Source: an uncultured Flavobacteriaceae bacterium (GTDB lineage: Bacteria; Bacteroidota; Bacteroidia; Flavobacteriales; Flavobacteriaceae). From it: a stretch of 48,015 nucleotides of DNA. Below the pieces are notes generated by a model that saw only the letters and a list, made by a program, of their open reading frames with translations, was not told the DNA's origin and did no database searches. Shown piece by piece: positions 40,381 to 48,015 of the stretch (the first letter of the stretch is position 1; each line of letters starts with the position of its first letter). A program made the translations under genes and the position numbers. Where the stretch lies: positions 1 to 48,015 of the forward strand of contig CALLVX010000082.1 of the NCBI GenBank assembly GCA_938010765.1, written 5' to 3'.

Positions 40381-41967
40381 ATGATAACCGGAAAAAATCA
40401 TATTGGATTCGATTTGTCCTCAGAAGGTACTGTAACCTATAAAACTTTTAATCCTTTAATAAACCTAGAAAACGAACAGGTCTATACCGAAGCATCCGAT
40501 GCCGAAGTTGATAGGGCAGTGGCCTTGGCTTCGACCGCATTTAAGGAGTTTAGGACCGTGGATACCTCAAAGAAGGCTGAATTCTTAGATACTATTGCCG
40601 ACGAGATACTGGCCTTAGACGATGCGCTGGTGCAAGTTTATTGTTCAGAAACGGGGCTTCCCGAGGGAAGGGCAAAGGGCGAGCGTGGCAGAACGGTAGG
40701 GCAACTTCGCGTCTTTGCCGATTTGGTAAGGGAAGGTTCTTGGGTAGATGCGACTATAGATACAGAACAACCGGAACGTACGCCTTTCCCTAAAGTAGAT
40801 CTTCGAAAAATGATGGTACCCATAGGGCCCATAGTGATCTTCGGGGCTAGCAATTTCCCTTTGGCCTATTCTACGGCCGGGGGTGATACCGCTGCCGCAT
40901 TCGCTGCCGGGTGTCCGGTAATCGTAAAGAGCCATCCAATGCATGCGGGAACGGGAGAACTTGTGGCCTCGGCAATTATAAAAGCCGCCTTAAAAACCGG
41001 AATGCCCAACGGTGTCTTTTCGAACTTAAATAGCAGTGGTATCAACGTGGGGGTACAGTTGATAAAACACCCAGGAGTAAAAGGGGTAGGCTTTACAGGA
41101 AGTATTCGTGCCGGGCGTGCTTTGTTTGATTTGGCATCTCAAAGAGAGGAGCCTATTCCCGTTTTTGCCGAAATGGGAAGTGTGAATCCTGTAGTGGCGA
41201 TGCCATCGGCCCTGCTAGAAAAAGGGAATGAATGGGCAAAACAGTATGCAGGTTCCATTACCCTAGGCGCGGGGCAGTTTTGTACCAATCCCGGTTTGAT
41301 TTTTGGAATTAAGAGCACAACGCTCGATAGTTTTATAGAAACCCTGGGCGAAGAGATTGAACAAGTAGCTCCAATCTGTATGCTACACCCGAATATTCAT
41401 GACAATTTCGAGAAAGGAAAGGCAACGCTTTCTTCGCAGGGCGGTGTCAGCGTGGCAGCGTCTTATGAGGGAGCAGTATCTCCGAATTACGGAACGCAAA
41501 AAGTACTAACGGTCAATGGGGCAAATTTCTTAAAAAACCCCACCTTGCACAAAGAAGTATTCGGGCCATTTTCTGTTATTGTGCAATGTGCCGATATGAA
41601 AGAACTCATTACCATTATTAGTGGCTTGGAAGGGCAACTTACAGGAACTATTTTGGGGAACGACCAAGAATTGGAATCGAACCCCATCCTGATCGAAACG
41701 CTACAGGGCAGGGTAGGACGTATTATTTTCAATGGAGTGCCTACTGGTGTAGAAGTATGCCCATCGATGCAACATGGAGGGCCGTACCCCGCTTCTACCG
41801 ATAGCCGTTTTGGCGCAGTCGGTATTCACTCGATTAAACGTTGGGTAAGACCATTCGCTTATCAAAACTGGCCCGACCGCACATTGCCAAACGCGTTAAA
41901 AAATTCCAATCCGTTGAAAATAAGCAGGTTGGTTAATAATAAATCAACAAAAGATGCAATCTCCTAA
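40381..41967 (+). CDS. 2-oxoglutarate semialdehyde dehydrogenase (NADP-type ALDH)
   Basis: This 528-residue aldehyde dehydrogenase has catalytic Cys301 in GQFCTNPG and Glu264 in FAEMGSVNPV. The cofactor segment FGASNFPLAYSTAGGDTAAA and the length above 500 fit the subclass that oxidises 2,5-dioxopentanoate to 2-oxoglutarate, the last step of hydroxyproline degradation. The next gene starts inside its end (14-bp overlap), so the two are translationally coupled. Confidence 0.88.
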   Translation: MITGKNHIGFDLSSEGTVTYKTFNPLINLENEQVYTEASDAEVDRAVALASTAFKEFRTVDTSKKAEFLDTIADEILALDDALVQVYCSETGLPEGRAKGERGRTVGQLRVFADLVREGSWVDATIDTEQPERTPFPKVDLRKMMVPIGPIVIFGASNFPLAYSTAGGDTAAAFAAGCPVIVKSHPMHAGTGELVASAIIKAALKTGMPNGVFSNLNSSGINVGVQLIKHPGVKGVGFTGSIRAGRALFDLASQREEPIPVFAEMGSVNPVVAMPSALLEKGNEWAKQYAGSITLGAGQFCTNPGLIFGIKSTTLDSFIETLGEEIEQVAPICMLHPNIHDNFEKGKATLSSQGGVSVAASYEGAVSPNYGTQKVLTVNGANFLKNPTLHKEVFGPFSVIVQCADMKELITIISGLEGQLTGTILGNDQELESNPILIETLQGRVGRIIFNGVPTGVEVCPSMQHGGPYPASTDSRFGAVGIHSIKRWVRPFAYQNWPDRTLPNALKNSNPLKISRLVNNKSTKDAIS

Positions 41968-43708
41968 CAAGATTCATAGCAAGTGTATAACACTCCTAAT
42001 TGGGGCCTTACTTTTCACGTTTTTTAGTTGTACTTCAACTCCTGAGAAACCAGAAGCGGTCTTGAACGAGATAATAGAAACCTATGAAGGTCACGAAGGC
42101 TACGATCATACCGAATTTCCTTTGGGACTTTTCACAAAGGAATATTACAAAGAAGAGGCCGACTTTGCAAAACTGCAGCTTGATGCCTTGGCAACAATTC
42201 AACCGGAATCTTTAAAAGAAACCGATCAGATTTCCTTTGAGCTGCTTCAATTTGTATTGCAAGACCAAATCGATTTCTATACGTTCGAACGATACCTAAA
42301 CCCACTGTTGTCGGATTCGGGCTTCCATAGCAACTTAACCTATAATGTTCGACCCTTGACCAACTATGAGCAGGTGAAGAAATACCTTGCCAAGTTAAAG
42401 GCCATTCCTGTTTTTGTGGATCAACATTTGGTAAACCTGAGGGAAGGTTTAAAAAAGGGAGTTTCGCAACCAAAGGTGATGTTCAATGGGTACGAAAGTA
42501 CCTATGAAGACCACATTGTGGAAAATTATGAGGATAGCTATTATTATTCGCCCTTTTCCAAATTACCAAGCGGACTTTCAATAGGTGTACAGGACTCAGT
42601 ACTGAAAGCGGCCAAGGAGGTAATCGAAACTAAGGTAACTCCCCAATTTCGGCGAATTAAAGCGTTCTTTGAGGAGGAATACTTACCTAGTACTCGAACC
42701 GCAGTCGGTGTTTCGGAGACACCCAATGGCCCTGCCTATTATCAAAATAGAATTAATTTCTATACAACTAGTTCAGGTTATACTGCAGAAGATATTCACC
42801 AGATAGGCTTGAAAGAAGTAGCTCGGATCAAAGCGAAAATGGAAACGATTATCAAAGAATTAGATTTTAAAGGAAGCTTTGCCGAGTTTCTGACATTTCT
42901 TAGAACAGACGAACAATTCTATGCCAAAACTCCTGAGCAACTGCTAATGATCGCAAGAGATATGGCGAAACGTGCGGATGAACAATTGCCTCGATTTTTC
43001 AAATCCTTGCCTCGCAAACCCTATGGTGTTGCTCCGGTACCAGATGCATTAGCCCCGAAGTATACGGGCGGTAGATATGTAGGTACCGAAAAAAACAGCA
43101 CGGATCCGGGGTATTATTGGGTCAATACCTACGACCTACCAAGTAGAACTTTGTATACACTACCGTCGTTAACCGTTCATGAAGCGGTACCTGGGCATCA
43201 TTTGCAAGGAGCACTTAACTCCGAATTGGGTGACAGTATTCCTCAATTTAGAAAAGACCTTTATTTATCTGCTTACGGAGAAGGATGGGGATTGTATACC
43301 GAATTCTTGGCAGAAGAAATGGGGATGTATACAACACCCTACGAACATTTTGGGAAATTAACCTATGAGATGTGGCGGGCTTGTCGTTTGGTAGTAGATA
43401 CTGGCATACATGCCAAAGGATGGTCTCGCGAACAGGTGGTCGATTTTATGGCCTCCAATACTGCCTTGTCCTTGCATGAGGTGAATACCGAAACAGATCG
43501 CTATATCTCATGGCCCGGGCAGGCCCTTTCTTATAAAATTGGGGAGTTGAAAATTCGCGAGCTACGAATTAAAGCAGAGGAAGCCTTGGGAGCAGATTTT
43601 AATATTCGTGATTTTCATGAAGTTATTTTGGAACAAGGCACTGTTACCTTGGCTATTTTAGAAAGCCGAATCGACAATTTTATCCAAAGAAATAGCAATG
43701 GCTCGTAA
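41954..43708 (+). CDS. DUF885 family lipoprotein, metallopeptidase-like
   Basis: This 584-residue protein has a lipoprotein signal ending LLFTFFSC (Cys26). It carries a zinc-peptidase-like motif VHEAVPGHHLQG (His409, Glu410, His415 or His416) followed by LSAYGEGWGLYTEFLAEEMG, where a Glu could complete the site. These are hallmarks of DUF885. The position inside a hydroxyproline operon, overlapped by genes on both sides (14 and 11 bp), suggests that it cleaves hydroxyproline-containing peptides in the envelope. That function is inferred, not established. Confidence 0.85.
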   Translation: MQSPNKIHSKCITLLIGALLFTFFSCTSTPEKPEAVLNEIIETYEGHEGYDHTEFPLGLFTKEYYKEEADFAKLQLDALATIQPESLKETDQISFELLQFVLQDQIDFYTFERYLNPLLSDSGFHSNLTYNVRPLTNYEQVKKYLAKLKAIPVFVDQHLVNLREGLKKGVSQPKVMFNGYESTYEDHIVENYEDSYYYSPFSKLPSGLSIGVQDSVLKAAKEVIETKVTPQFRRIKAFFEEEYLPSTRTAVGVSETPNGPAYYQNRINFYTTSSGYTAEDIHQIGLKEVARIKAKMETIIKELDFKGSFAEFLTFLRTDEQFYAKTPEQLLMIARDMAKRADEQLPRFFKSLPRKPYGVAPVPDALAPKYTGGRYVGTEKNSTDPGYYWVNTYDLPSRTLYTLPSLTVHEAVPGHHLQGALNSELGDSIPQFRKDLYLSAYGEGWGLYTEFLAEEMGMYTTPYEHFGKLTYEMWRACRLVVDTGIHAKGWSREQVVDFMASNTALSLHEVNTETDRYISWPGQALSYKIGELKIRELRIKAEEALGADFNIRDFHEVILEQGTVTLAILESRIDNFIQRNSNGS

Positions 43709-44705
43709 TACATTTGATTGTATAGATGCACATACTTGCGGCAATCCGGTTCGTGTAGTCAAAAACGGAGGTCCTCAATTAGTAGGGGATACTATGAGTG
43801 CTAAAAGACAGCATTTTTTAAAAGAGTTCGATTGGATTCGGAAAGGGCTAATGTATGAGCCTCGCGGACATGATATGATGAGTGGTAGTATTTTTTATCC
43901 ACCTTCAAACCCGGAAAATGATTTTGGAATATTGTTTATAGAGACCAGTGGCTGCCTGCCCATGTGCGGCCATGGCGCTATTGGTGCGATCACCATTGGT
44001 ATCGAAGAGAACTTGTTACAGCCCAAAATACCAGGTAAAATACGAATGGAGACCCCAGCTGGTTTGGTATTGATAGAGTACCATCAAAACGGAAAGAAGG
44101 TAGATTGGGTAAAATTAACGAATGTGAAATCCTATCTGGTGGAAACAGAACTAGGTATTAAATGTACGGGGCTAGGAGAATTGAAATTCGATGTTTCTTA
44201 TGGAGGTAATTTTTATGCGATTATCGACCCACAAGAAAATTTTTCAGGGATACAGGATTTCTCTGCAAGTAAGCTCATTCAGTTTAGTCAGGAAATACGA
44301 ACAAAAATAAATCAAAAATACCAGGAAGCTTTTGTACACCCCGAAGATAGCACCATTCGAAATGTAAGTCATATTTTATGGGCCGGGGAACCTATTGCTG
44401 GTGGCGCAACCGCCCGAAACGCAGTTTTTTATGGAGATAAGGCTATTGATCGTTCTCCTTGCGGTACGGGAACCTCTGCTAGAATGGCGCAATGGCATGC
44501 CAAAGGCAAATTAGCGGTGGGTGAAGCCTTTGTTCATGAGAGCTTTATTGGATCCCAATTTGTGGGCAGGGTAGAAGCGGTAAGTACTGTTGCAGGAACC
44601 CCGGCCATTGTTCCCAGTATTCAAGGATGGGCCAAAGTATACGGCTACAATACGATCCTAATCGACGATGACGATCCGTATGCCCATGGTTTTCAGGTGA
44701 TTTGA
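43698..44705 (+). CDS. 4-hydroxyproline 2-epimerase (proline racemase family)
   Basis: This 335-residue enzyme of the proline racemase superfamily keeps both catalytic Cys residues: Cys90 in PMCGHGAIG and Cys255 in RSPCGTGTSARM. Two Cys residues point to an epimerase or racemase, whereas trans-3-hydroxyproline dehydratases carry Thr in place of the second. With its neighbours it should turn trans-4-hydroxy-L-proline into cis-4-hydroxy-D-proline. The start overlaps the DUF885 gene by 11 bp. Proline racemase proper is less likely by context. Confidence 0.9.
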   Translation: MARNTFDCIDAHTCGNPVRVVKNGGPQLVGDTMSAKRQHFLKEFDWIRKGLMYEPRGHDMMSGSIFYPPSNPENDFGILFIETSGCLPMCGHGAIGAITIGIEENLLQPKIPGKIRMETPAGLVLIEYHQNGKKVDWVKLTNVKSYLVETELGIKCTGLGELKFDVSYGGNFYAIIDPQENFSGIQDFSASKLIQFSQEIRTKINQKYQEAFVHPEDSTIRNVSHILWAGEPIAGGATARNAVFYGDKAIDRSPCGTGTSARMAQWHAKGKLAVGEAFVHESFIGSQFVGRVEAVSTVAGTPAIVPSIQGWAKVYGYNTILIDDDDPYAHGFQVI

Positions 44706-44759
44706 TAAATGTAAGGTATAGTAAGAGTTGGTAATTGTTTAATTAAAGGAAAGACCATT

Positions 44760-46007
44760 TTGAGCAATGTTATAATCATTGGTGGCGGAATTGTAGGTTT
44801 AAGCAGTGCCTACTTTTTACAGAAAGAAGGCCATGAAGTAACTGTAATCGATAAGTCGGATATCACTTCGGGCGCGTCTTTTGTTAATGCCGGATACATT
44901 ACCCCGAGTCATATTATTCCATTAGCGTCCCCTGGAATGATTGCTACTGGTATAAAAATGATGTTTAATTCTGCGAGTCCGTTTTATATGAAACCTCGTT
45001 GGGATACAGAATTTTTCAAATGGTCATGGTACTTTCATAAGTCGTCTACCAAGGCCAAGGTCGAAAAAGCTATCCCCGTTATAAAGGAGATCAATATTTT
45101 AAGCCGGGAACTATTTGAAGACATAAAGGCTTCTGGAGATTTAGGGGATTTTCAATTGGAACGCAAAGGGCTTCTTATGCTTTACAAAACCGATGCCGCA
45201 TATGCGCATGAGATCGAAGTGGCACGAAAGGCCAGTTTCTTGGGGTTGGAAGTATCGGAGCTAGACCGATCAGAATTGACCAAGATAGAACCCAATATAA
45301 AGATTAATGCCAAAGGCGCCATTCACTATGAATGTGACGGGCATACGACCCCCACCGAGATTATGCCGAAACTAGTAAAATACCTCAAAGAGGTGGGGGT
45401 ACGTATCAAAACCAAGGAAGAAGTGTTGGATATCTCGTATAAAGGAGGGAGAATAGATCGTATACAGACTTCAAAGGAAACTTATGAGGCAGAAGAGGTA
45501 GTACTGGCGGCCGGCTCTTGGAGTGGGGCATTGGCCAAAAAATTGAATTTAAAACTGCCCTTACAAGCTGGTAAAGGGTATCGGATCAATGTTGAAAGAC
45601 CTACGGGTATACGTATGCCGGCGATTTTGATGGAGGCTAAAATGGCGGTAACACCAATGCAAGGTTTTACTCGCTTTGCAGGCACTATGGAGTTTTCGGG
45701 AATCAATACTATTATACGCAAAGAACGTGTTTTGGCAATCGCAAAGGGCGCAAAGACATTTTATCCCGAATTGCAAATAAAGCAAGTCGAAATTGATGCG
45801 GCCCAAGCGGGCATGCGGCCGGTATCTCCCGACGGGCTACCGTATATTGGAAGGTCCGAACACTATAAAAATTTGACCTTGGCCACCGGGCATGCAATGA
45901 TGGGTTGGAGTCTTGGTCCCGCTACCGGGAAATTGGTTTCTGAGATTATCGGGTCTCAAAAAATTTCAATGGATATTACCCCCTTTACTCCGCATCGTTC
46001 CTTTTAG
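44760..46007 (+). CDS. FAD-dependent D-amino-acid/D-hydroxyproline dehydrogenase (DadA-like)
   Basis: This 415-residue DAO-fold protein has the FAD dinucleotide motif IIIGGGIVGLSSAYF (residues 5-19) and the C-terminal signature GLPYIGRSEHYKNLTLATGHAMMGW. It should oxidise cis-4-hydroxy-D-proline to 1-pyrroline-4-hydroxy-2-carboxylate, feeding the deaminase encoded first in the operon. It starts with TTG at 44760, 54 bp after the epimerase gene; an AAAGGAAAG purine run 7-15 bp before it can serve as a ribosome site. Downstream is a decayed gene, not a terminator that I can identify. Confidence 0.88.
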   Translation: MSNVIIIGGGIVGLSSAYFLQKEGHEVTVIDKSDITSGASFVNAGYITPSHIIPLASPGMIATGIKMMFNSASPFYMKPRWDTEFFKWSWYFHKSSTKAKVEKAIPVIKEINILSRELFEDIKASGDLGDFQLERKGLLMLYKTDAAYAHEIEVARKASFLGLEVSELDRSELTKIEPNIKINAKGAIHYECDGHTTPTEIMPKLVKYLKEVGVRIKTKEEVLDISYKGGRIDRIQTSKETYEAEEVVLAAGSWSGALAKKLNLKLPLQAGKGYRINVERPTGIRMPAILMEAKMAVTPMQGFTRFAGTMEFSGINTIIRKERVLAIAKGAKTFYPELQIKQVEIDAAQAGMRPVSPDGLPYIGRSEHYKNLTLATGHAMMGWSLGPATGKLVSEIIGSQKISMDITPFTPHRSF

Positions 46008-46108
46008 ATTTTTTGTTTTTTATAACAGAAAAATAGACTTTTTAAACGGTTTTGAATACAGGAAAAAAGAGCTGCTTTTCGTATCTATATGAGGTATAAT
46101 AGCTTGCC

Positions 46109-46466
46109 ATTGATGCTAAAATTCTTGCTCGTACCCAATCGCTTTTACCATTGCTTTTCACTACATATATACCCCTTTAAGTATCGGTTTTGGATGGGTA
46201 ACGGTAGTTTTTGAAAACCGCTATATTCGTGTTAAAAATAAAGAATACCATGTACTCGCGATGTGCTGGACAAAGATTATTGTCCTTACCTTCGATATTG
46301 GGGTAGTGACCTGTATCGTGATAGAGTTTGAGTTCGGCACCAACTTGGCCGTTTTTTCCCGTTATGTAGGAGGTATATTTGGGAGTGCTATGGTCGCGGA
46401 AAGAATTTTTGTCTTTGCATTAGAAAGTGGTTTTTAAGGGTGCTTTTATTCGGGTGGAACCGTGTA
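46109..46466 (+). pseudogene. cydA: cydA remnant (cytochrome bd oxidase subunit I), N-terminal part
   Basis: Translation in pieces gives the CydA N-terminus: DAKILARTQ, then FAFTIAFHYIY...LSIGFGWVTV, then GVVTCIVIEFEFGTNLAVFSR, FALESGF and LLFGWNRV. The expected ATG reads ATT (46109-46111). One base is missing near 46139 (CAATCGCT for CAATTCGCT), shifting the frame, and one T is missing in the run at 46431-46435, giving a TAA. Similarity stops near 46466, so about three quarters of the gene and any cydB are gone. The heme-ligand His of AFHYIY is still readable. The rest of 46008-46580 holds nothing recognisable. Confidence 0.85.
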
Positions 46467-46580
46467 AAACCATGGTCAGACCCATTTTGTATATAGAACC
46501 TTTAAAGGCAAGGTAATCTTAGATGAGACTAGTTATTAATTAAGGGGTTCTTGCGCTTCGGTTTTCCGGCGATCGTATTA

Positions 46581-47012
46581 TTAACAGGAGGAGTCTGCCA
46601 CTATTTTCCATTCACCATTGATCCTTTTAAAAATAATCATAAAGGTACCATTGGCATCACCTACTTCACGGGTTAGAAAATACTGCCCCATAACCCAATA
46701 CGAATCCGCATTGATTTTTCCGATATTGTCTATCTGAAAATTTAGTTCCCCCGTATCTTTTATCGTCGGGTATCCCTTCTTGTAGTTATCCAGGGTAGTT
46801 TGCCAGCCTCGGCTTACTTTTCCTCTACTGTAATAGGTAAGCGAGTCAGACTGCCAATAACCGCTCATAAAGCCCTCTAAATCATGATTTGACCAGGCTT
46901 CTTGCTGTTGTTGCATAAGGTCGCGTATGGCTTGTAGATCCTTTTCTTCCGTAGATTGGCCGCTGAGTGAAAAAGAGAGTAACAGGGCGAAAGCGAAAAT
47001 AAGTTTTTTCAT
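46581..47012 (-). CDS. secreted NTF2-like/SnoaL (DUF4440-type) protein
   Basis: This 143-residue protein has a Sec signal peptide (KKLIFAFALLLSFSLSGQS) and one NTF2-like cone domain. The opening helix is AIRDLMQQQQEAWSNHDLEG, followed by FMSGYWQSDSLTYYSRGKVSRGW, and it ends with the strand MIIFKRINGEWKIVAD. Members bind small molecules or act as isomerases or hydrolases; the ligand here is unknown. It is a single gene, with about 90 bp separating it from the next gene upstream. Confidence 0.85.
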   Translation of the reverse strand: MKKLIFAFALLLSFSLSGQSTEEKDLQAIRDLMQQQQEAWSNHDLEGFMSGYWQSDSLTYYSRGKVSRGWQTTLDNYKKGYPTIKDTGELNFQIDNIGKINADSYWVMGQYFLTREVGDANGTFMIIFKRINGEWKIVADSSC

Positions 47013-47104
47013 GTGGATGGTCTTTTTCGTAAGATATAAAAAAAAGAAACCCCAATAATCAATAGTAGTTGATATCGAGGTCGAATATAAATTGAACTAA
47101 TTTT

Positions 47105-47812
47105 CTAGTCGTTTGAAAGAATGCTCAAAATATACCAAAATAGTAACATCAAGGATGCAAACAAGCCTAGGGAAGCTACTACATATTGATCTTCTCGGTA
47201 TTTGTGTATGATATTGGACGTTTGATAAAGAATAGAACCAGAAGCTAGCACCACCATACCTGCGCTGAACCAAAGGCCCAGATTAAATCCAAAAAGGATA
47301 CCCGCGGCAATTAATCCAAGGGCGATGGCGAAACCAACGGCAAGAATTGATTTTAAGAATGAAAAGTCTTTCTTGGTCATAAATACGACTGCCGTAAGTC
47401 CGGTAAACAAAGACAGCGTTAGGATTGCGGCTTGATTGAGAAGGTCGAAGCCACCATCGCCTGCCATTTGCATAGCAATAAAAATTAAGGGAATAAAAAT
47501 AAATGCTTCTGCAATTACATATAATAAGAGGCCTACATAATGCATTTGCGTATTGGTACTATTGCCTGCGAGTTTCTCGGCATAGTTGGTTACCAACATG
47601 AACCCGCCCAACATTACCAACCAGAGATAGCCTTGGGTCAAAGACAATGCAAAATTGACAAGCGGTTCTATTTGAAAGAACAAGGTCTCAACGAGAATAA
47701 AAAGTAAAACTGCACCGGCCAGATGGGCGTAGGTTTTTTTGTAAAAAGTAGCACGTGCCTCCTCTGTGAGTTGGCTTACCTTTACGGTACTTGGGATTTG
47801 ATGATTTTCCAT
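47105..47812 (-). CDS. Bax inhibitor-1/YccA family membrane protein
   Basis: This 235-residue integral membrane protein has seven hydrophobic spans (first at about 29-50, last at about 210-232). The N-terminal cytoplasmic segment ends FYKKTYAHLAGAVLLFIL, typical of the BI-1 family, with the final region YREDQYVVASLGLFASLMLL. In bacteria, members act as proton-sensitive calcium leak channels or as FtsH modulators; the exact role here is unknown. The last 200 bp of the window, upstream of it, hold no further gene that I can support. Confidence 0.9.
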   Translation of the reverse strand: MENHQIPSTVKVSQLTEEARATFYKKTYAHLAGAVLLFILVETLFFQIEPLVNFALSLTQGYLWLVMLGGFMLVTNYAEKLAGNSTNTQMHYVGLLLYVIAEAFIFIPLIFIAMQMAGDGGFDLLNQAAILTLSLFTGLTAVVFMTKKDFSFLKSILAVGFAIALGLIAAGILFGFNLGLWFSAGMVVLASGSILYQTSNIIHKYREDQYVVASLGLFASLMLLFWYILSILSND

Positions 47813-48015
47813 AAATTGGGTTTGAATCGATTTTTAACTAAAAACGCTTGTTTTGCGCACTTGTTATTATTTTTATTGTATATCCGTTTAATGTCCACTT
47901 GCTGTAATGCTTGCTATTACTAACCTATCAAATATTCTTTGACCAAAATACCTTCTATTAAGCTTGTAGACGAACTCATTGAGGTATAGTTGCAGGTATT
48001 TCGCTTTTATCTTAT

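Noticed and set aside
40638-40944. Minus-strand ORFs inside the aldehyde dehydrogenase gene.
   Set aside because: They are frame shadows of a conserved enzyme, with no family features or promoters.
45482-45897. Overlapping minus-strand ORFs inside the DadA-like gene.
   Set aside because: They are shadows of the FAD enzyme; the residue patterns are not protein-like.
47813-48015. Possible gene in the last 200 bp of the window.
   Set aside because: No frame shows family features; only a 66-codon frame opposite the BI-1 start is open.

Overview
The window looks like an ordinary chromosomal segment of a marine-type Flavobacteriaceae bacterium (Bacteroidota). The evidence is the protein families (DUF4290, DUF2911, DUF6340, fused CcsB-CcsA heme exporter, BshB1, short MscS channel, a type IX secretion cargo), promoters of the Bacteroidota type (TTG, about 19-20 bp, TAnnTTTG), few Shine-Dalgarno sequences and moderate GC. 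The genus cannot be fixed from the sequence alone. I see no prophage, insertion sequence, CRISPR array or recognisable defence island.

Layout. 1-3.9 kb (minus strand): HU with its own promoter, and an overlapping operon of an AAA ATPase, recQ and fmt. 3.9-6.5 kb (plus): DUF493 protein, DUF4290 protein, murA. 6.5-8.1 kb (minus): pirin and a secreted VOC protein, separated by a dispersed repeat. 8.4-12.2 kb: two plus-strand lipoproteins flanking a minus-strand pair of sugar O-acetyltransferase and secreted M20 amidohydrolase. 12.3-15.0 kb (minus): photolyase, SDR and SRPBCC genes, with three copies of the octamer TTAAACAA upstream. 15.3-17.4 kb (plus): T9SS cargo with a (DP)10 linker, and a DUF2911 protein.

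17.5-26.0 kb (minus) is a very compact run: Crp/Fnr regulator, DUF2520 protein, KdsC-like phosphatase, Maf, lipoprotein, short MscS, PIG-L deacetylase, a 33-residue membrane peptide and an SSS-family sodium:solute symporter. Divergent from the Crp/Fnr gene are a small membrane protein and a group III truncated hemoglobin, with a perfect Crp/Fnr-type palindrome between them. 27.4-34.1 kb (plus): the heme exporter, a MATE pump, a trans-sulfuration-type PLP enzyme and bshB1. 34.1-36.2 kb (minus): a TPR sensor histidine kinase. 36.5 kb: tRNA-His, terminators and the second copy of the dispersed repeat.

36.8-46.0 kb is the main catabolic locus: an exported M28 peptidase and an AraC regulator (minus), divergent from a plus-strand operon of DHDPS-family deaminase/dehydratase, aldehyde dehydrogenase, DUF885 metallopeptidase-like lipoprotein, 4-hydroxyproline epimerase and a DadA-like oxidase. 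Together these rebuild the route from trans-4-hydroxy-L-proline to 2-oxoglutarate, with an extracytoplasmic peptidase built in, which suggests use of collagen-like peptides. Behind it lies a decayed N-terminal piece of cytochrome bd subunit I (cydA), then an NTF2-like secreted protein and a Bax inhibitor-1 family membrane protein (minus).

The observations most worth a second look are the cydA remnant, the Crp/Fnr-globin operator, the unlisted 33-residue membrane peptide, the DUF885 gene inside the hydroxyproline operon, the Asp in place of the catalytic Cys of MurA, the repeated octamer at the photolyase promoter, and the stop-codon-linked dispersed repeat.
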